The notes: generated by a model from the sequence alone, not told the origin. A stretch of 64,000 nucleotides of DNA from Pseudochelatococcus lubricantis (GCF_011762225.1 NZ_JAASQI010000011.1:1-64000), one strand, 5' to 3'. Counted from the first letter of the stretch, positions 1 to 8,598 are shown. Numbers and translations are program-made.

Positions 1-34
1 CGGCATCGCAAACCTCCTGCCTTCCCACAACTGA

Positions 35-235
35 ATCAGACCCAAGCTGATTTGGGAAGACACAGAGAGTCGCGATCTCCGAGACTTGGTATTAGCTATC
101 GGTCGAGAAACACCTATTTTCCGCACAGTGCGCCCCCTGGCCGCTCTCAGTCGGCCGCAGGTGGCGAAGAAATATGCGGAGATGTACGTTGGATTGATTT
201 ATTGCGCGGCAATACGCGATTCGGGTTTTCCGTAG
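35..235 (+). other. Unrecognised open frame, possible gene remnant
   Basis: This frame is open for 66 codons between two stops and would read about 66 residues with a fairly natural composition (for example GRETPIFRTVRPLAAL and KKYAEMYVGLIY). It has no convincing start codon or ribosome binding site near its beginning. I do not recognise the family. It could be the C-terminal tail of a gene whose 5' part was lost, which would suit the broken genes that follow. Confidence 0.15.
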
Positions 236-282
236 TAGCTTGGCCGGCATGAGTTCTCGCCGCTGCACTGTCTAGTCCGGTG

Positions 283-316
283 TTGACTATTGAATTTTTG
301 CGTAAATTGCGCAAAA
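283..316 (+). promoter_or_regulatory. Putative promoter and operator of the toxin-antitoxin pair
   Basis: A TTGACT hexamer lies at 283-288. A 7 bp inverted repeat, TTTTGCG (296-302) and CGCAAAA (310-316), follows just upstream of the antitoxin start at 332. Phd-type antitoxins normally repress their own operon at such a palindrome, so this is the likely autoregulatory site. No good -10 hexamer is visible at ideal spacing. Confidence 0.4.
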
Positions 317-331
317 TGATAGGGGGCGTTC

Positions 332-586
332 ATGCCACAGGCCCGGGCTGTTCCGGAGAGCGATTTTTCGCGGAATTTCGGAAAGTATCAAGACGAGGCA
401 ATCAAGGCCGGCGTCATCAACATCACCAGCCACGGCCGCGTCGTCGGGGCCTATCTCTCGGTCGTGGAGCTGGAGCACTTCGAGCGTCTCAAGCGTCGGG
501 AGCGCGAGGTTTTGAAGCTCGGCGAGCTCGATCACGAAACGCTCGCAGCAATCGAGGCTGCCGAGTATGGCGCCGAGCCCAGGTGA
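332..586 (+). CDS. Phd/YefM-family type II antitoxin
   Basis: This 84-residue protein has the Phd/YefM pattern: an N-terminal DNA-binding part with residues such as FSRNFGKYQDEA, then ITSHGRVVGAYLSVVELEHFERL, the usual strand-turn-helix of the family shown here only in outline, and an acidic C-terminal tail that would wrap the toxin. It follows an AGGGGG-like ribosome site (320-326). Its stop codon overlaps the GTG start of the downstream toxin frame by three bases, the usual translational coupling. The gene looks intact although its toxin partner is broken. Without a functional toxin it may persist only as a repressor or as an anti-addiction remnant. Confidence 0.85.
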   Translation: MPQARAVPESDFSRNFGKYQDEAIKAGVINITSHGRVVGAYLSVVELEHFERLKRREREVLKLGELDHETLAAIEAAEYGAEPR

Positions 587-750
587 GTATCCCGACACCA
601 AAGCCTGGTCTCGTCATTCGTTACAGCTTCCTCTAGAGCTCGGAGCACGATCAGGGTGTTGTCGAAGGGGTGAAGGACCGCCCTTGTGCAATTGTCATTG
701 TCGAAGCGCAGAAAGCTCGGCGCGGGCGCGTCGTTCAACGAGACGACTGA
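583..750 (+). pseudogene. PemK/MazF-like toxin gene broken by an amber codon
   Basis: The frame opens with GTG at 583 and reads VSIPTPKPGLVIRYSFL, the characteristic start of toxins paired with this antitoxin type. It then meets TAG at 634-636. Reading on in the same frame gives SSEHDQGVVEGVKDRPCAIV, which continues the family pattern, where a Trp is expected at the stop. A single TGG to TAG change explains the break. The C-terminal half is also missing: after about 55 codons the frame ends at 748-750 in unrelated residues. The toxin is therefore almost certainly inactive. The family call rests on remembered sequence patterns. Confidence 0.7.
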
Positions 751-1002
751 CAAGGGGGAAAGATAGATTAATCAATTAAATCAAATCGTTAAATTCCACA
801 AGATGCCTTGAGAGACTCGACATATGGCAGGTGGTCATCCTTCCCGGCAATCACGATGTAGCTTACAAGAAGGTGCTGGCAAGCACCTCTATCCACGCGA
901 CACCCGTAAGATGGCGTTCGACGCTCACGATCGGGTTTGCCTCCTTCAAGAGCCCCCTCACTCGCGGCATCTACGGCGACATGAACCGTAGACATGGGCT
1001 GG
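751..1002. other. Intergenic stretch without a recognisable gene
   Basis: This stretch begins with an AT-rich piece (about 760-800) and then has ordinary composition up to the end of the TetR gene. Short open frames on both strands show no family resemblance. I see no repeat or RNA gene. Confidence 0.5.
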
Positions 1003-1614
1003 TTATTCCGCCGAGATGATGGCGCATCGGAGGAGCCTCGTGGCAAGGAGTCGTCGCTCCGAGTCATCGCACTTTATTCGTTGCATCGAACCCCAAACCG
1101 GGAAATCCGTCAGCGCAAGCACAAGCTGAAGCGCAGTGCCCGACATGGCCTCGTCCTTCAACGCCTCGCGGACCAGGGCCGCAACGCCCGCTTCCACGGC
1201 TCGCAGAAATTGGTCCAGTTCCGGGATGAGATGCCGATCGGCATACGCCTTTTTGAGGCGGAGCGCACCGCGCCGATAAAACCCGTCCAGTTCATCGACA
1301 AGGCGTTGCAGGCGATCCTCCAAACGATCGAGACCCTCGAATATCACCGGCGCCCGTTCGGGTATCGGCGGTGCCATCTCCTGCCAGACATGGGCGCCGC
1401 AGGCCGCGACCAATGACCCCAAATTGGGAAAATGCCTATAGACCGTTGCCGCACCGATGCCAGCCCGCTTGGCGACGTCGACGAAAGACGTTGCGGCAAC
1501 GCCTTGTTCGTCGTGCAGCAGCATCGTCGCGGCAATGATGCGCTCGCGGGTTTCATCCTGGGTCTTTGCGCGCTCCTTCATGCGATAAGCGCGGCGGTTT
1601 GTTCGATCTTCCAT
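1003..1614 (-). CDS. TetR/AcrR-family transcriptional regulator
   Basis: The 203-residue protein has a TetR N-terminal helix-turn-helix at roughly residues 22-70, with RERIIAATMLLHDEQGVAA followed by DVAKRAGIGAATVYRHFPN. The C-terminal helical ligand domain is less conserved. It is divergent from the cupin gene at 1697, with 82 bp between them that contain two strong palindromes. That is the classical arrangement for a TetR repressor controlling itself and its neighbour. The ligand is unknown. The C-terminal part resembles regulators of SDR or oxidoreductase genes in general form only. Confidence 0.88.
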   Translation of the reverse strand: MEDRTNRRAYRMKERAKTQDETRERIIAATMLLHDEQGVAATSFVDVAKRAGIGAATVYRHFPNLGSLVAACGAHVWQEMAPPIPERAPVIFEGLDRLEDRLQRLVDELDGFYRRGALRLKKAYADRHLIPELDQFLRAVEAGVAALVREALKDEAMSGTALQLVLALTDFPVWGSMQRIKCDDSERRLLATRLLRCAIISAE

Positions 1615-1629
1615 ATTGACGATAACACT

Positions 1630-1677
1630 ATTCCGTGGAATTTATATTCCGGTAAATTGCCTCATATCGAGGCAATT
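1630..1677. promoter_or_regulatory. Two palindromes in the TetR-cupin divergent promoter region
   Basis: A perfect 12 bp palindrome ATTCCGTGGAAT spans 1630-1641. A longer inverted repeat has 9 bp arms, AATTGCCTC (1655-1663) and GAGGCAATT (1669-1677), around a 5 bp centre. Both lie between the divergent starts at 1614 and 1697. The second, ending 20 bp before the cupin start, is the best candidate operator for the TetR protein. This is inference from position and symmetry. Confidence 0.55.
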
Positions 1678-1696
1678 GTCCATCGAGGATCGCGCC

Positions 1697-2167
1697 ATGA
1701 ACCTGACTGCACCCATTGCCACGAACATGCCATCGCGTGTCGAGGAACGCCGGTTTCTCGGCCTGCCGACCTGGATCAAGGCTGGCCGGGAACTGACCGG
1801 CGGTCAATTCAGCCTGATCGAGCAGATCATCCCGGCTGGCTTCGAGTCACCGTGGCATATGCATCATTCCGAAGACGAGTCGTTCTACGTCATCGAGGGA
1901 CAGATGTCGGTGATCATGGAGGGTGGCAGAACCTTGCTTCAGGCCGGGGACTTCGCCTTCGGTCCGCGCGGTATTCCGCACGGATTTCGTATAGAAGGAG
2001 AGGGCCCGGCGAGAATCCTGCTGATGACGACGGGAAGCGATTTTGCTGACTTCATCGCCGAGACGAGCGTGCCTAGCGACACTCCGCCGGCCGCCCCCGA
2101 TATGGCGTTCCTGGTGGCGGCGGCCGAACGGCACAACCTGGCTATCCTTGGGCCACTACCGAAATAG
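1697..2167 (+). CDS. Cupin-domain protein
   Basis: The ATG at 1697 gives a 156-residue single-domain cupin. An upstream in-frame ATG at 1616 would run through the palindromic operator and is less likely. Cupin motif 1 is visible at residues 54-68 (HMH then E61 and G68) and motif 2 at about 84-95 (GDFAFGPRGIPH), giving metal ligands H54, H56, E61 and H95. Such proteins act as small dioxygenases, isomerases or binding proteins in the cytoplasm. Nothing nearby defines a substrate. It is divergent from and probably repressed by the TetR protein at 1003-1614. Confidence 0.85.
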   Translation: MNLTAPIATNMPSRVEERRFLGLPTWIKAGRELTGGQFSLIEQIIPAGFESPWHMHHSEDESFYVIEGQMSVIMEGGRTLLQAGDFAFGPRGIPHGFRIEGEGPARILLMTTGSDFADFIAETSVPSDTPPAAPDMAFLVAAAERHNLAILGPLPK

Positions 2168-2232
2168 GGCGGCGGATTTGGTGTTGGCAGCAGAACGCCG
2201 CCAACACAACAGCGCGGGATCACTGGTCTGAT

Positions 2233-2415
2233 GTGCTGCACACGGAGGCTGAAATGCGCGACATTTTGGAAAGATCGGTTCTGCCCGCTGATCGTCTTCG
2301 CATCGGCTCAACTCTGGTGGCGTTGAGCCGCGAGGCTGGGTTGACCAATGCCGATTTCGAGGCGCTGGAGCAGATCAGTGACCAGCAATCCACCACGCCC
2401 ATGGACTTTGAATGA
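2233..2415 (+). pseudogene. C-terminal fragment of a FitA-like antitoxin
   Basis: The 60-codon frame starting at GTG matches the second half of FitA-like ribbon-helix-helix antitoxins: TEAEMRDILERSV, then REAGLTNADFEALEQISDQ and a PMDFE-type tail. The N-terminal DNA-binding strand and helix, about 25-30 residues, are absent. The segment before GTG does not supply them in any frame. No FitB (PIN-domain) toxin follows. Instead a truncated oxidoreductase begins within four bases of the stop. This is a deletion remnant rather than a working antitoxin. Confidence 0.55.
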
Positions 2416-3115
2416 AAATAGCCAGCCAGCAGGAGGACAGCCCTCAGACTTCCCGCAAGCCGCAAAACATCAACCACCTGGAGGCCGCCAGCCTGACGCT
2501 GGTTGGGGGGACGGTCTGGGAAGCTTTGGTGAGCCGCGCCCAGCTTGCCGTTCACGAGACCATTCTGATCCATGGTGGTGCCGGCGGTGTGGGCACGGTG
2601 GCGATCCAGCTTGCCAAGGCGATAGGTGCGCGGGTCATCACGACGGCGCGCCGTAGCAATCATGAAGTCGTGCGTTCGCTCGGAGCGGACGAGGTAATCG
2701 ACCACACCTCCGAAGACTACGTCTCAGCCGTGGCGGAACTGACGCATGGGCAAGTGGTGAACGTCGTATTCGACACCATTGGCGGCGACACTCTGACGAA
2801 AAGCGCGCTCGCCCTCGCAGATGCCGGACGGCTGGTCAGCATCGTCGACATCGCGCAGCCGCAGAACCTGATCGAGGCTTGGGGAAAGAACGCCGCCTAC
2901 CATTTCGTGTTCACCCGTCAGAACCGAGGCAAGCTCAACGCGCTGACAAACCTTGTCGAACGTGGCCTGATCAAGCCTGTCATCGGCGCAGTGCTTCCTC
3001 TGGTTCGCACAGGCAAAGCGCATGAACTGCTCGAAGGCGGAAGCTCCGTGGGCTTCGGGCTAAGGTGGCGATCGATGTCGTGGGCCAGACTGTCGAGCTT
3101 CCCGCGCTGCGATAG
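2412..3115 (+). pseudogene. Truncated and frameshifted zinc-type quinone oxidoreductase
   Basis: From about residue 15 the frame matches the NADPH-binding half of the quinone oxidoreductase (MDR) family: [17 protein letters not shown], then the nucleotide motif [16 protein letters not shown]. About 120 N-terminal residues of the GroES-like domain are missing. Near 3030-3050 the reading frame slips. The proper family C-terminus, [18 protein letters not shown], is found in another frame (3059-3112) and ends at TAG 3113-3115, whereas the original frame runs on into unrelated sequence. Both defects mark it as a pseudogene. It abuts repeat copy A. Confidence 0.7.
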
Positions 3116-3225
3116 ATACATCGATAAGACAGCAATATATTCCCACAATACCATCCTTTTTGAGAACCCCCGCACGCACTGCGCGACAGCGGCTATCGCC
3201 TCGCGCTTTCCGAAAGCGGCCAGTC

Positions 3226-3307
3226 GCCTAGAATCTGTCCTGTTTCAACGTAAACAGGACAGATTCTAGTTTCTTTATTTTGAGCGAACTCTGATCGGAA
3301 CGCGCTC
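3226..3307 (+). repeat. Dispersed palindromic element, copy A
   Basis: Perfect 18 bp arms, CTAGAATCTGTCCTGTTT (3226-3243) and its complement (3250-3267), flank the loop CAACGT. A tail module of about 40 bp follows, containing TTTATTTTGAGCGAA and GATCGGAACGCGCTCTA. Related copies lie at 19214, 33929 and 40362. The element resembles RIME/REP-like non-coding repeats of Rhizobiales. It marks the left edge of the region with the two-component systems and the P-type ATPase. Confidence 0.85.
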
Positions 3308-3555
3308 TAACAGCCCCCACTCGGTCATTCGCTCGCATAGCAGCGAAAGGCCGCTCTCCGTCCTGCGCGTCGCGCCGATGGTCAGGCAACTCCGTGCATT
3401 TTCTGCTCGTCGGTGGTTTCTGCGCCGGTGCGGCATCGGCGTGATGTCGGCTTTGCAATCAGGTCGTCTGATCGGTACTCTTCCGGGAGAGGTGCCGTCG
3501 GCGCCCGTCAGCATGCGTTGCCGGCCAGATGCGCGATATGAGGAGGAACAAGACC

Positions 3556-4242
3556 ATGCTTCGCCGTGCGTTCGTCCTTGGCGCTGCGCTGTTGGCGCTG
3601 ACGTCCGCTCCTTTCATGGCTGCGGGGGAAACGATGAGCGAGACGCCCTTGCACGCGACACCATTGCACACGGCGGCGAAACGAAACGATGTCGCGCGGA
3701 TCGAAGCACTTCTGGCTGATGGCGCGGATATCGAGGCGCGCGACGACAGCGGCGCCACCGCCCTGCTGGTAGCAACCCATGAAAACAACGTCGCCGCCGC
3801 ACGGTTGCTGATAGCAGCCGGCGCGGACGTCAATGCGAAGGATAAGATCAGCGACAGCCCGTATCTCTATGCCGGCGCGCGGGGCCACCTGGACATTCTG
3901 AAGCTGACGCTGACGCATGGCGCCGACCTGAAAAGCACCAACCGCTTCGGCGGCACGGCCCTCATCCCCGCGTCGGAACGCGGTCATGTCGAGACCGTGC
4001 GTACGCTGATCGCGGCCGGAGTCGACGTCGATCATGTGAACAACCTCGGTTGGACGGCGCTCCTGGAGGCCGTCATCCTCGGCAACGGCGGCGAACGCCA
4101 CCGACAGATCGTCGACGTGCTCATCAAGGCAGGCGCGGACATCAACCTTGCTGACCGCGAGGGCGTCTCGCCGCTTCAACACGCACGCGGCCATGGTTAC
4201 GACGAGATCGAACAACTGCTCGTTGCCGCAGGGGCGCGATGA
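3556..4242 (+). CDS. Exported ankyrin-repeat protein
   Basis: The start at 3556 is chosen because AGGAGG (3541-3546) sits at good spacing; an ATG at 3529 has none. The 228-residue product begins with a signal peptide (MLRRAFVLGAALLALTSAPF, then an Ala-rich cleavage region). About five or six ankyrin repeats follow, with repeated TALL..A, LL..GADIN/VN motifs between residues 40 and 228. Periplasmic ankyrin proteins of this size often support peroxidase or envelope-stress functions, but no partner gene is adjacent. It stands alone between repeat copy A and a two-component system. Confidence 0.85.
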   Translation: MLRRAFVLGAALLALTSAPFMAAGETMSETPLHATPLHTAAKRNDVARIEALLADGADIEARDDSGATALLVATHENNVAAARLLIAAGADVNAKDKISDSPYLYAGARGHLDILKLTLTHGADLKSTNRFGGTALIPASERGHVETVRTLIAAGVDVDHVNNLGWTALLEAVILGNGGERHRQIVDVLIKAGADINLADREGVSPLQHARGHGYDEIEQLLVAAGAR

Positions 4243-4463
4243 AGATGGATCTTGTTCGATTGCGGGCTCGTCCATGCCGCTGCCGCGCTTCAGCACCTGA
4301 CAGACAAGCCGGCGCTGGCGGGGTTCGGGGAAGCGCTTGTCGCTCGTCGCTTGAAGGTGATAGGTTGGCGGGTGAGGGCAGCATCCACGCGGGACCTCCT
4401 TAACTTTAATCCAGGCAGAATGCATGTGATGTTGGCGCTGTCGGGCGTCGGGGAAGTCTTTCT

Positions 4464-5120
4464 ATGCGCATCCTACTCGTCGAGGACGACGACATGATCG
4501 CCAGAGCGCTTACGACGGCTCTTGGCAGCGAGGGCTTTTCCGTTGATCATGTTGCCTCAGGCGAACTTGCTCTCGAAGCGCTGCAGAGTGGCGGCCATGG
4601 TGTGGCGCTGCTTGACCTCGGCTTGCCAGAGATTGACGGGCTCGATGTGCTCGCGCGGGCTCGCCGCAGCGGGGTCGAAACGCCGATCATCGTCGTGACC
4701 GCCAGAGATGCTCTCGAAAGCCGCATTCACGGCCTTGACATCGGGGCGGACGATTACATCGTGAAGCCCTTCGAGGTTTCGGAGCTTTCCGCGCGAATCC
4801 GCGCTGTTTTGCGCCGCCACGCCGGCAAGGCAGTTTCCCGGCTGGATGCCGGGGAGGTCTCGCTCGATCTTGCCAGCCACACAGTTTTCTACCGGGGTTT
4901 GGAAGCGATGCTGCCGAGCCGCGAGTTCGCGCTCGTTCAGGCGCTGGTCGAACGGCCGGGCATGATTTTCTCGCGCGACGTCCTTGAAGAGAAACTCTAT
5001 GGATGGGGAGAGGAGGTCGAGAGCAACGCCATCGACGTGTTGATCTACTATGTCCGTAAAAAATTCGACAAGGACATTATCCGCAACGTCCGGGGAGCCG
5101 GCTGGATGATCCCACGGTAA
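4464..5120 (+). CDS. OmpR/TctD-type response regulator
   Basis: This 218-residue regulator has an N-terminal receiver with acidic residues E7/D8/D9, phosphoacceptor D51 (VALLDLGLPEIDG), T79 and K101 (DDYIVKPF). A C-terminal winged-helix DNA-binding domain covers about residues 125-218 and ends NVRGAGWMIP. It is followed after 3 bp by its sensor kinase. By overall form the pair belongs to the QseBC/TctDE/PmrAB group. The signal and targets cannot be read from the sequence. The 220 bp upstream hold no gene. Confidence 0.93.
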   Translation: MRILLVEDDDMIARALTTALGSEGFSVDHVASGELALEALQSGGHGVALLDLGLPEIDGLDVLARARRSGVETPIIVVTARDALESRIHGLDIGADDYIVKPFEVSELSARIRAVLRRHAGKAVSRLDAGEVSLDLASHTVFYRGLEAMLPSREFALVQALVERPGMIFSRDVLEEKLYGWGEEVESNAIDVLIYYVRKKFDKDIIRNVRGAGWMIPR

Positions 5121-5123
5121 GCC

Positions 5124-6422
5124 ATGCCCCTGCGCGTATCTTTGATCATCGCTTTCTCCGTCGTCTTCACGATTCTCGGCGTCGCTTCCGCTGTCTACGG
5201 CCACGTCAGCGCGCGCCGTGAGGTCTGGGACGTTCTCGATCTCCAGCAACGCCAGATTGCCCAGTTGATTGGTGACGGGAGCGGGGTCTTCTCAGATCAT
5301 TCCGGCAGCACAGACCTTTCCAATGAGGACGGCTATGCCGTCGAAGTTCGATTTGCCGACGGACGTGCCTCCCGCGTGTCGCGGGCGGACGTCGATTTTC
5401 CGGAGACGATCGTTCCGGGGTTCTCGACGTTCGACACGCCCTCCGGGGAATGGCGCGTATTCACCCTGATCGGCGAACAGCGCGTTGTGCGCGTTGCGCA
5501 AATGCTCGCGGAGCGTCAGGAACTGGCCGAGAACGCTGCCTGGAATGCGGCGCTCCCCATCCTTGTCGCGATACCGCTGTCGTGGGGCGTCGTCTGGGCG
5601 CTGGTCGGCGCCATTCTCGGCCGGCTACGCCCTCTGATCGAGCAGGTCGAACGGAGGACCGCCGAGGAAACCGAGCCGGTCGAGCTCGGCGACGGGCCTG
5701 CGGAGCTGCGCCCGCTCGTCGATGCCATGAACCTGGCTTTCGCCCGCCAGCGCGCTGCAGCCGAACAACAGAAGCAATTCGTTTCAGATGCCGCGCACGA
5801 GCTTCGGACCCCGCTGACCGCGCTGTCTCTTCAAATCGAGAACCTGCGTCATGCGAACCGGGATCCGGCACTTGATGGCCCGCTAACGGATGCCACTTCG
5901 GGAATCCGTCGGGCGTCGGCGCTGACCTCGCGTTTGCTGCAGCTCGCCCGGCAAGAGGCACGCGCGACCGTAGCCGCCCCGGCCGAGGTTCGGCTTGACG
6001 ATATCGCTGTGCGGGTGATCGGCAGTTTCTTTGCCTCGGCCCAAGCGAAGAATATCGACCTCGGGACGAAAGCGAGCGAACCGACAATCGTGCGCGGAGA
6101 TGAGGCCGATCTCGTCGCGCTCGTGGAGATTCTTGTCGACAACGCGGTGCGCTATACACCTGCGGGTGGAACGATAGACTTGACGATTCGGAAGGAGAGG
6201 GAGCTTCCACTTCTGATTGTTGAAGACACAGGCCCGGGAATTCCTGAGGATGCCATCGAGCTGGTTTTCGAACGCTTCTATCGGGTCGACGAGGCGCAGG
6301 GCGAGGGCGCCGGTCTCGGGCTGGCGATAGCGCGCGTGATCTCCGCCCGTCATGGTGCGACCATCGCGCTTGAGAACAGACGGGACCAGACCGGGCTCAG
6401 GGCCACCGTCCACTTTCCGTGA
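5124..6422 (+). CDS. Two-component sensor histidine kinase
   Basis: The 432-residue protein has a first membrane segment at about 5-25, a periplasmic sensor of about 110 residues, a second membrane segment at about 143-166, then the dimerisation domain with the H box FVSDAAHELRTPL (phospho-His H225). The ATPase domain shows N box (LVDNAVRY), G1 (DTGPGIP) and G2 (GAGLGLAI) motifs. It is co-transcribed with the response regulator three bases upstream. It belongs to the TctE/QseC-like class. It converges on the next kinase gene, leaving 137 bp without an evident terminator. Confidence 0.93.
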   Translation: MPLRVSLIIAFSVVFTILGVASAVYGHVSARREVWDVLDLQQRQIAQLIGDGSGVFSDHSGSTDLSNEDGYAVEVRFADGRASRVSRADVDFPETIVPGFSTFDTPSGEWRVFTLIGEQRVVRVAQMLAERQELAENAAWNAALPILVAIPLSWGVVWALVGAILGRLRPLIEQVERRTAEETEPVELGDGPAELRPLVDAMNLAFARQRAAAEQQKQFVSDAAHELRTPLTALSLQIENLRHANRDPALDGPLTDATSGIRRASALTSRLLQLARQEARATVAAPAEVRLDDIAVRVIGSFFASAQAKNIDLGTKASEPTIVRGDEADLVALVEILVDNAVRYTPAGGTIDLTIRKERELPLLIVEDTGPGIPEDAIELVFERFYRVDEAQGEGAGLGLAIARVISARHGATIALENRRDQTGLRATVHFP

Positions 6423-6559
6423 CTGACGGCCGATGCGGGAAAGTTCCGTCAGGCTCCCCGGTATGCTGAAGGAAGCTGTGCCGCCTTGCGCGACAGGGGC
6501 CGACATTCGCTCCCGCTCCGGCAAATCATGGAGTGTCGGGAGCCGCGAATGGCGACTGG

Positions 6560-7930
6560 CTATCGGCGTGCGGCGTGCGTCAGCGGGATCCATATTTCGG
6601 CCGCAAGCCCTCCCGGTTCAGCCGAACCAAGTTTCAGTTCCGCATTGTAGGCATTGGCAATGTCTTGAACGATAGCCAGTCCGAGGCCGGCGCCCGGACC
6701 GTTGATATCGAGCTTGACGCCCCGCAGTGCCGCTGTGGCTCTTTCGGGATCCTGAAGGCCGGGGCCGTCGTCCTCGACGGAGATCGACTGTGCGTCCTTC
6801 CCTGTCGCTGCCGAGATGCGTACCCGCGATTGCGCGTGCCGGGCGGCGTTCTCCATCAGATTGCCCAGCATCTCGTTGAGATCCTGCGGGTCGATGGTCA
6901 CCTTCATCTCGGTAGGCACGGTGTTTTCGAACCGCACCCGCTCACCATCAGGCGTGCGTTCCAGCGTACGGATGAGATCATCTACCGTCCGTGCAAGCGG
7001 TGTCGCGGCGCCGGGCCCGCCATGGCGGATACGCGCGCGGGCGAGTTCACGGTCTACATGGCGGCTCATGCTTTGTACGATTTCGCTGATATCGCGCGCT
7101 ATGCTGACTTCGCCCCGGTCGTGCAGGCGTCGCACATCGCCCGCCAGCGCCGTCAACGGCGTGCGCAAGCCGTGAGCCAGATCGGCGGCGCGGTCGCGGG
7201 CGCGGCCTAGTTCTCGCTCTTGCGCGGCAAGCAGCGCATTGATTTCCTCAACAAGAGGCGCGACCTCCTCCGGCACGTCGGTTGCGAGGCGGGTCGCCGC
7301 GCCGGATCGGATATCGCCGAGGGCGTTGCGCACGGTGTATAGCGGCTTCAGCCCCGCCCTGATCTGAATGGCAAAGCCGGCTAACAGAACCGTGCTGAGA
7401 ATGCCAAGCGCCACTACGAGATCGCGCGCGAAGCCGGCGAGGAGCGGCTCGATTTCCGCTCGATCGATCGCCACGCTGACGCGGATAAGCCGGTCGACGC
7501 CTTGCACGGCTATGACGATGGCGCGCTCGTGGACGATGAGTATCGAGTTGCGGGGGCCGGTGATACGGCTTACTTCCACGCCACCCTGCGGACTGGGTTC
7601 GACGGGGAGGGCGAGCATCTCGTTCCAGAGCGATCGCGAGGCGATGAACTGGTCGTCGGTGCGGTCCTCAACCTGCCAGTAGAGCCCGCCCAGCACGCGC
7701 ATGAAACGAGGGTCGGCGGGCTCCCGCATAAGCGACATCCGTCCCTCGGCGTCGAAGCGCACCGCGCCGATGAGCTGCCGCAGATGGGTGTCAAGCTCCT
7801 GACCGACGCGCCGTTCGAGGTGGCGGGTGAAGAGCGCGGTGAGGCCAAGTCCGGTCAAGACCATGGTGGCGGCCAAGACGACGACCGCGAAGGCGAGAAG
7901 ACGCAGACGGAGGGATCGGGCTATCTGCAT
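6560..7930 (-). CDS. PhoQ-like sensor histidine kinase
   Basis: The 456-residue kinase has membrane segments at about 8-33 and 172-190 around a periplasmic domain of about 135 residues. A HAMP-like linker, the H box DLAHGLRTPLTALAGDV (H253), N box NLMENAARHA and G boxes DDGPGL and GAGLGLAI follow. The H-box form (HGLRTPL) and weakly acidic periplasmic part resemble the PhoQ-like kinases of alphaproteobacteria. It is the third gene of the leftward operon PepSY protein - response regulator - kinase, 9 bp after the regulator. Confidence 0.93.
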   Translation of the reverse strand: MQIARSLRLRLLAFAVVVLAATMVLTGLGLTALFTRHLERRVGQELDTHLRQLIGAVRFDAEGRMSLMREPADPRFMRVLGGLYWQVEDRTDDQFIASRSLWNEMLALPVEPSPQGGVEVSRITGPRNSILIVHERAIVIAVQGVDRLIRVSVAIDRAEIEPLLAGFARDLVVALGILSTVLLAGFAIQIRAGLKPLYTVRNALGDIRSGAATRLATDVPEEVAPLVEEINALLAAQERELGRARDRAADLAHGLRTPLTALAGDVRRLHDRGEVSIARDISEIVQSMSRHVDRELARARIRHGGPGAATPLARTVDDLIRTLERTPDGERVRFENTVPTEMKVTIDPQDLNEMLGNLMENAARHAQSRVRISAATGKDAQSISVEDDGPGLQDPERATAALRGVKLDINGPGAGLGLAIVQDIANAYNAELKLGSAEPGGLAAEIWIPLTHAARR

Positions 7931-7939
7931 GGGTGGCCG

Positions 7940-8596
7940 TCACTCGGCTATCATGTAGCCGAAGCCGCGCCGGGTCTCGATCAGTGCATCCGGAAGCTTG
8001 CGTCGGACTCTGCCTACCAGTACCTCGATCGCGTTCGAAGCGCGCTCGAAATGCACCGACTGCAGATGCTCTGCAAGCTCCTGCTGAGGCACGACGCGGC
8101 CCTTGTTCAGCATCAGATAGGCGATCAGTCTGTACTCCTGTGGCGAAAGCGGCACCGGCACGCCGCGCACCGTCACCCGCATCTGCCGTGTGTCGAGAAC
8201 GGTGTCGCCCACGGCGATGGTCGCCGCCGCATGCCCGGCCGAGCGGCGGATGATGGCACGCAGCCTCGCAATCAGTTCGTCCATCTGGAAGGGCTTGGGC
8301 AGATAGTCATCAGCGCCGGCGTTGATGCCTTCGACGCGCTCGGTCCACGAGCCGCGCGCGGTCAGTATTAGAACCGGCAGGTCGCGGCCTGCGTTGCGCC
8401 AACGCTTGATTACCGCAAGGCCGTCCATATGAGGCAGGCCGAGATCCAGTATGGCGGCGGCGTAAGTCTCGTTCTCGCCCATGTACCAACCTACTTCGCC
8501 GTCGGTTTCCGTATCGACGACGAAGCCGGCGGCTTCCAGGGCGGTGCCCACATCACGGCGAATGCGAGAATCGTCTTCGATCAACAGTACCCGCAA
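7940..8596 (-). CDS. OmpR/PhoP-type response regulator
   Basis: The 218-residue protein has a receiver domain with E7/D8/D9, phosphoacceptor D51 (AAILDLGLPHMDGL) and the DDYLPKPF motif. The C-terminal winged helix ends in ETRRGFGYMIAE. It sits 2 bp after a small PepSY gene and 9 bp before a PhoQ-like kinase. Tandem TGACAGG sites with 11 bp spacing at 8913-8930, in the promoter region of this operon and of the divergent PepSY gene, fit direct-repeat recognition by this regulator class. The signal may be divalent metal or cationic stress, by analogy only. Confidence 0.93.
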   Translation of the reverse strand: MRVLLIEDDSRIRRDVGTALEAAGFVVDTETDGEVGWYMGENETYAAAILDLGLPHMDGLAVIKRWRNAGRDLPVLILTARGSWTERVEGINAGADDYLPKPFQMDELIARLRAIIRRSAGHAAATIAVGDTVLDTRQMRVTVRGVPVPLSPQEYRLIAYLMLNKGRVVPQQELAEHLQSVHFERASNAIEVLVGRVRRKLPDALIETRRGFGYMIAE

Positions 8597-8598
8597 GA

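Noticed and set aside
789-1067. Short minus-strand frame overlapping the end of the TetR gene
   Set aside because: No family pattern, no ribosome site and overlap with a clear gene.
3308-3528. Frames between repeat copy A and the ankyrin gene as a small gene
   Set aside because: The translations are dominated by Arg and Ser with no conserved pattern, and parts of them only translate the repeat tail.
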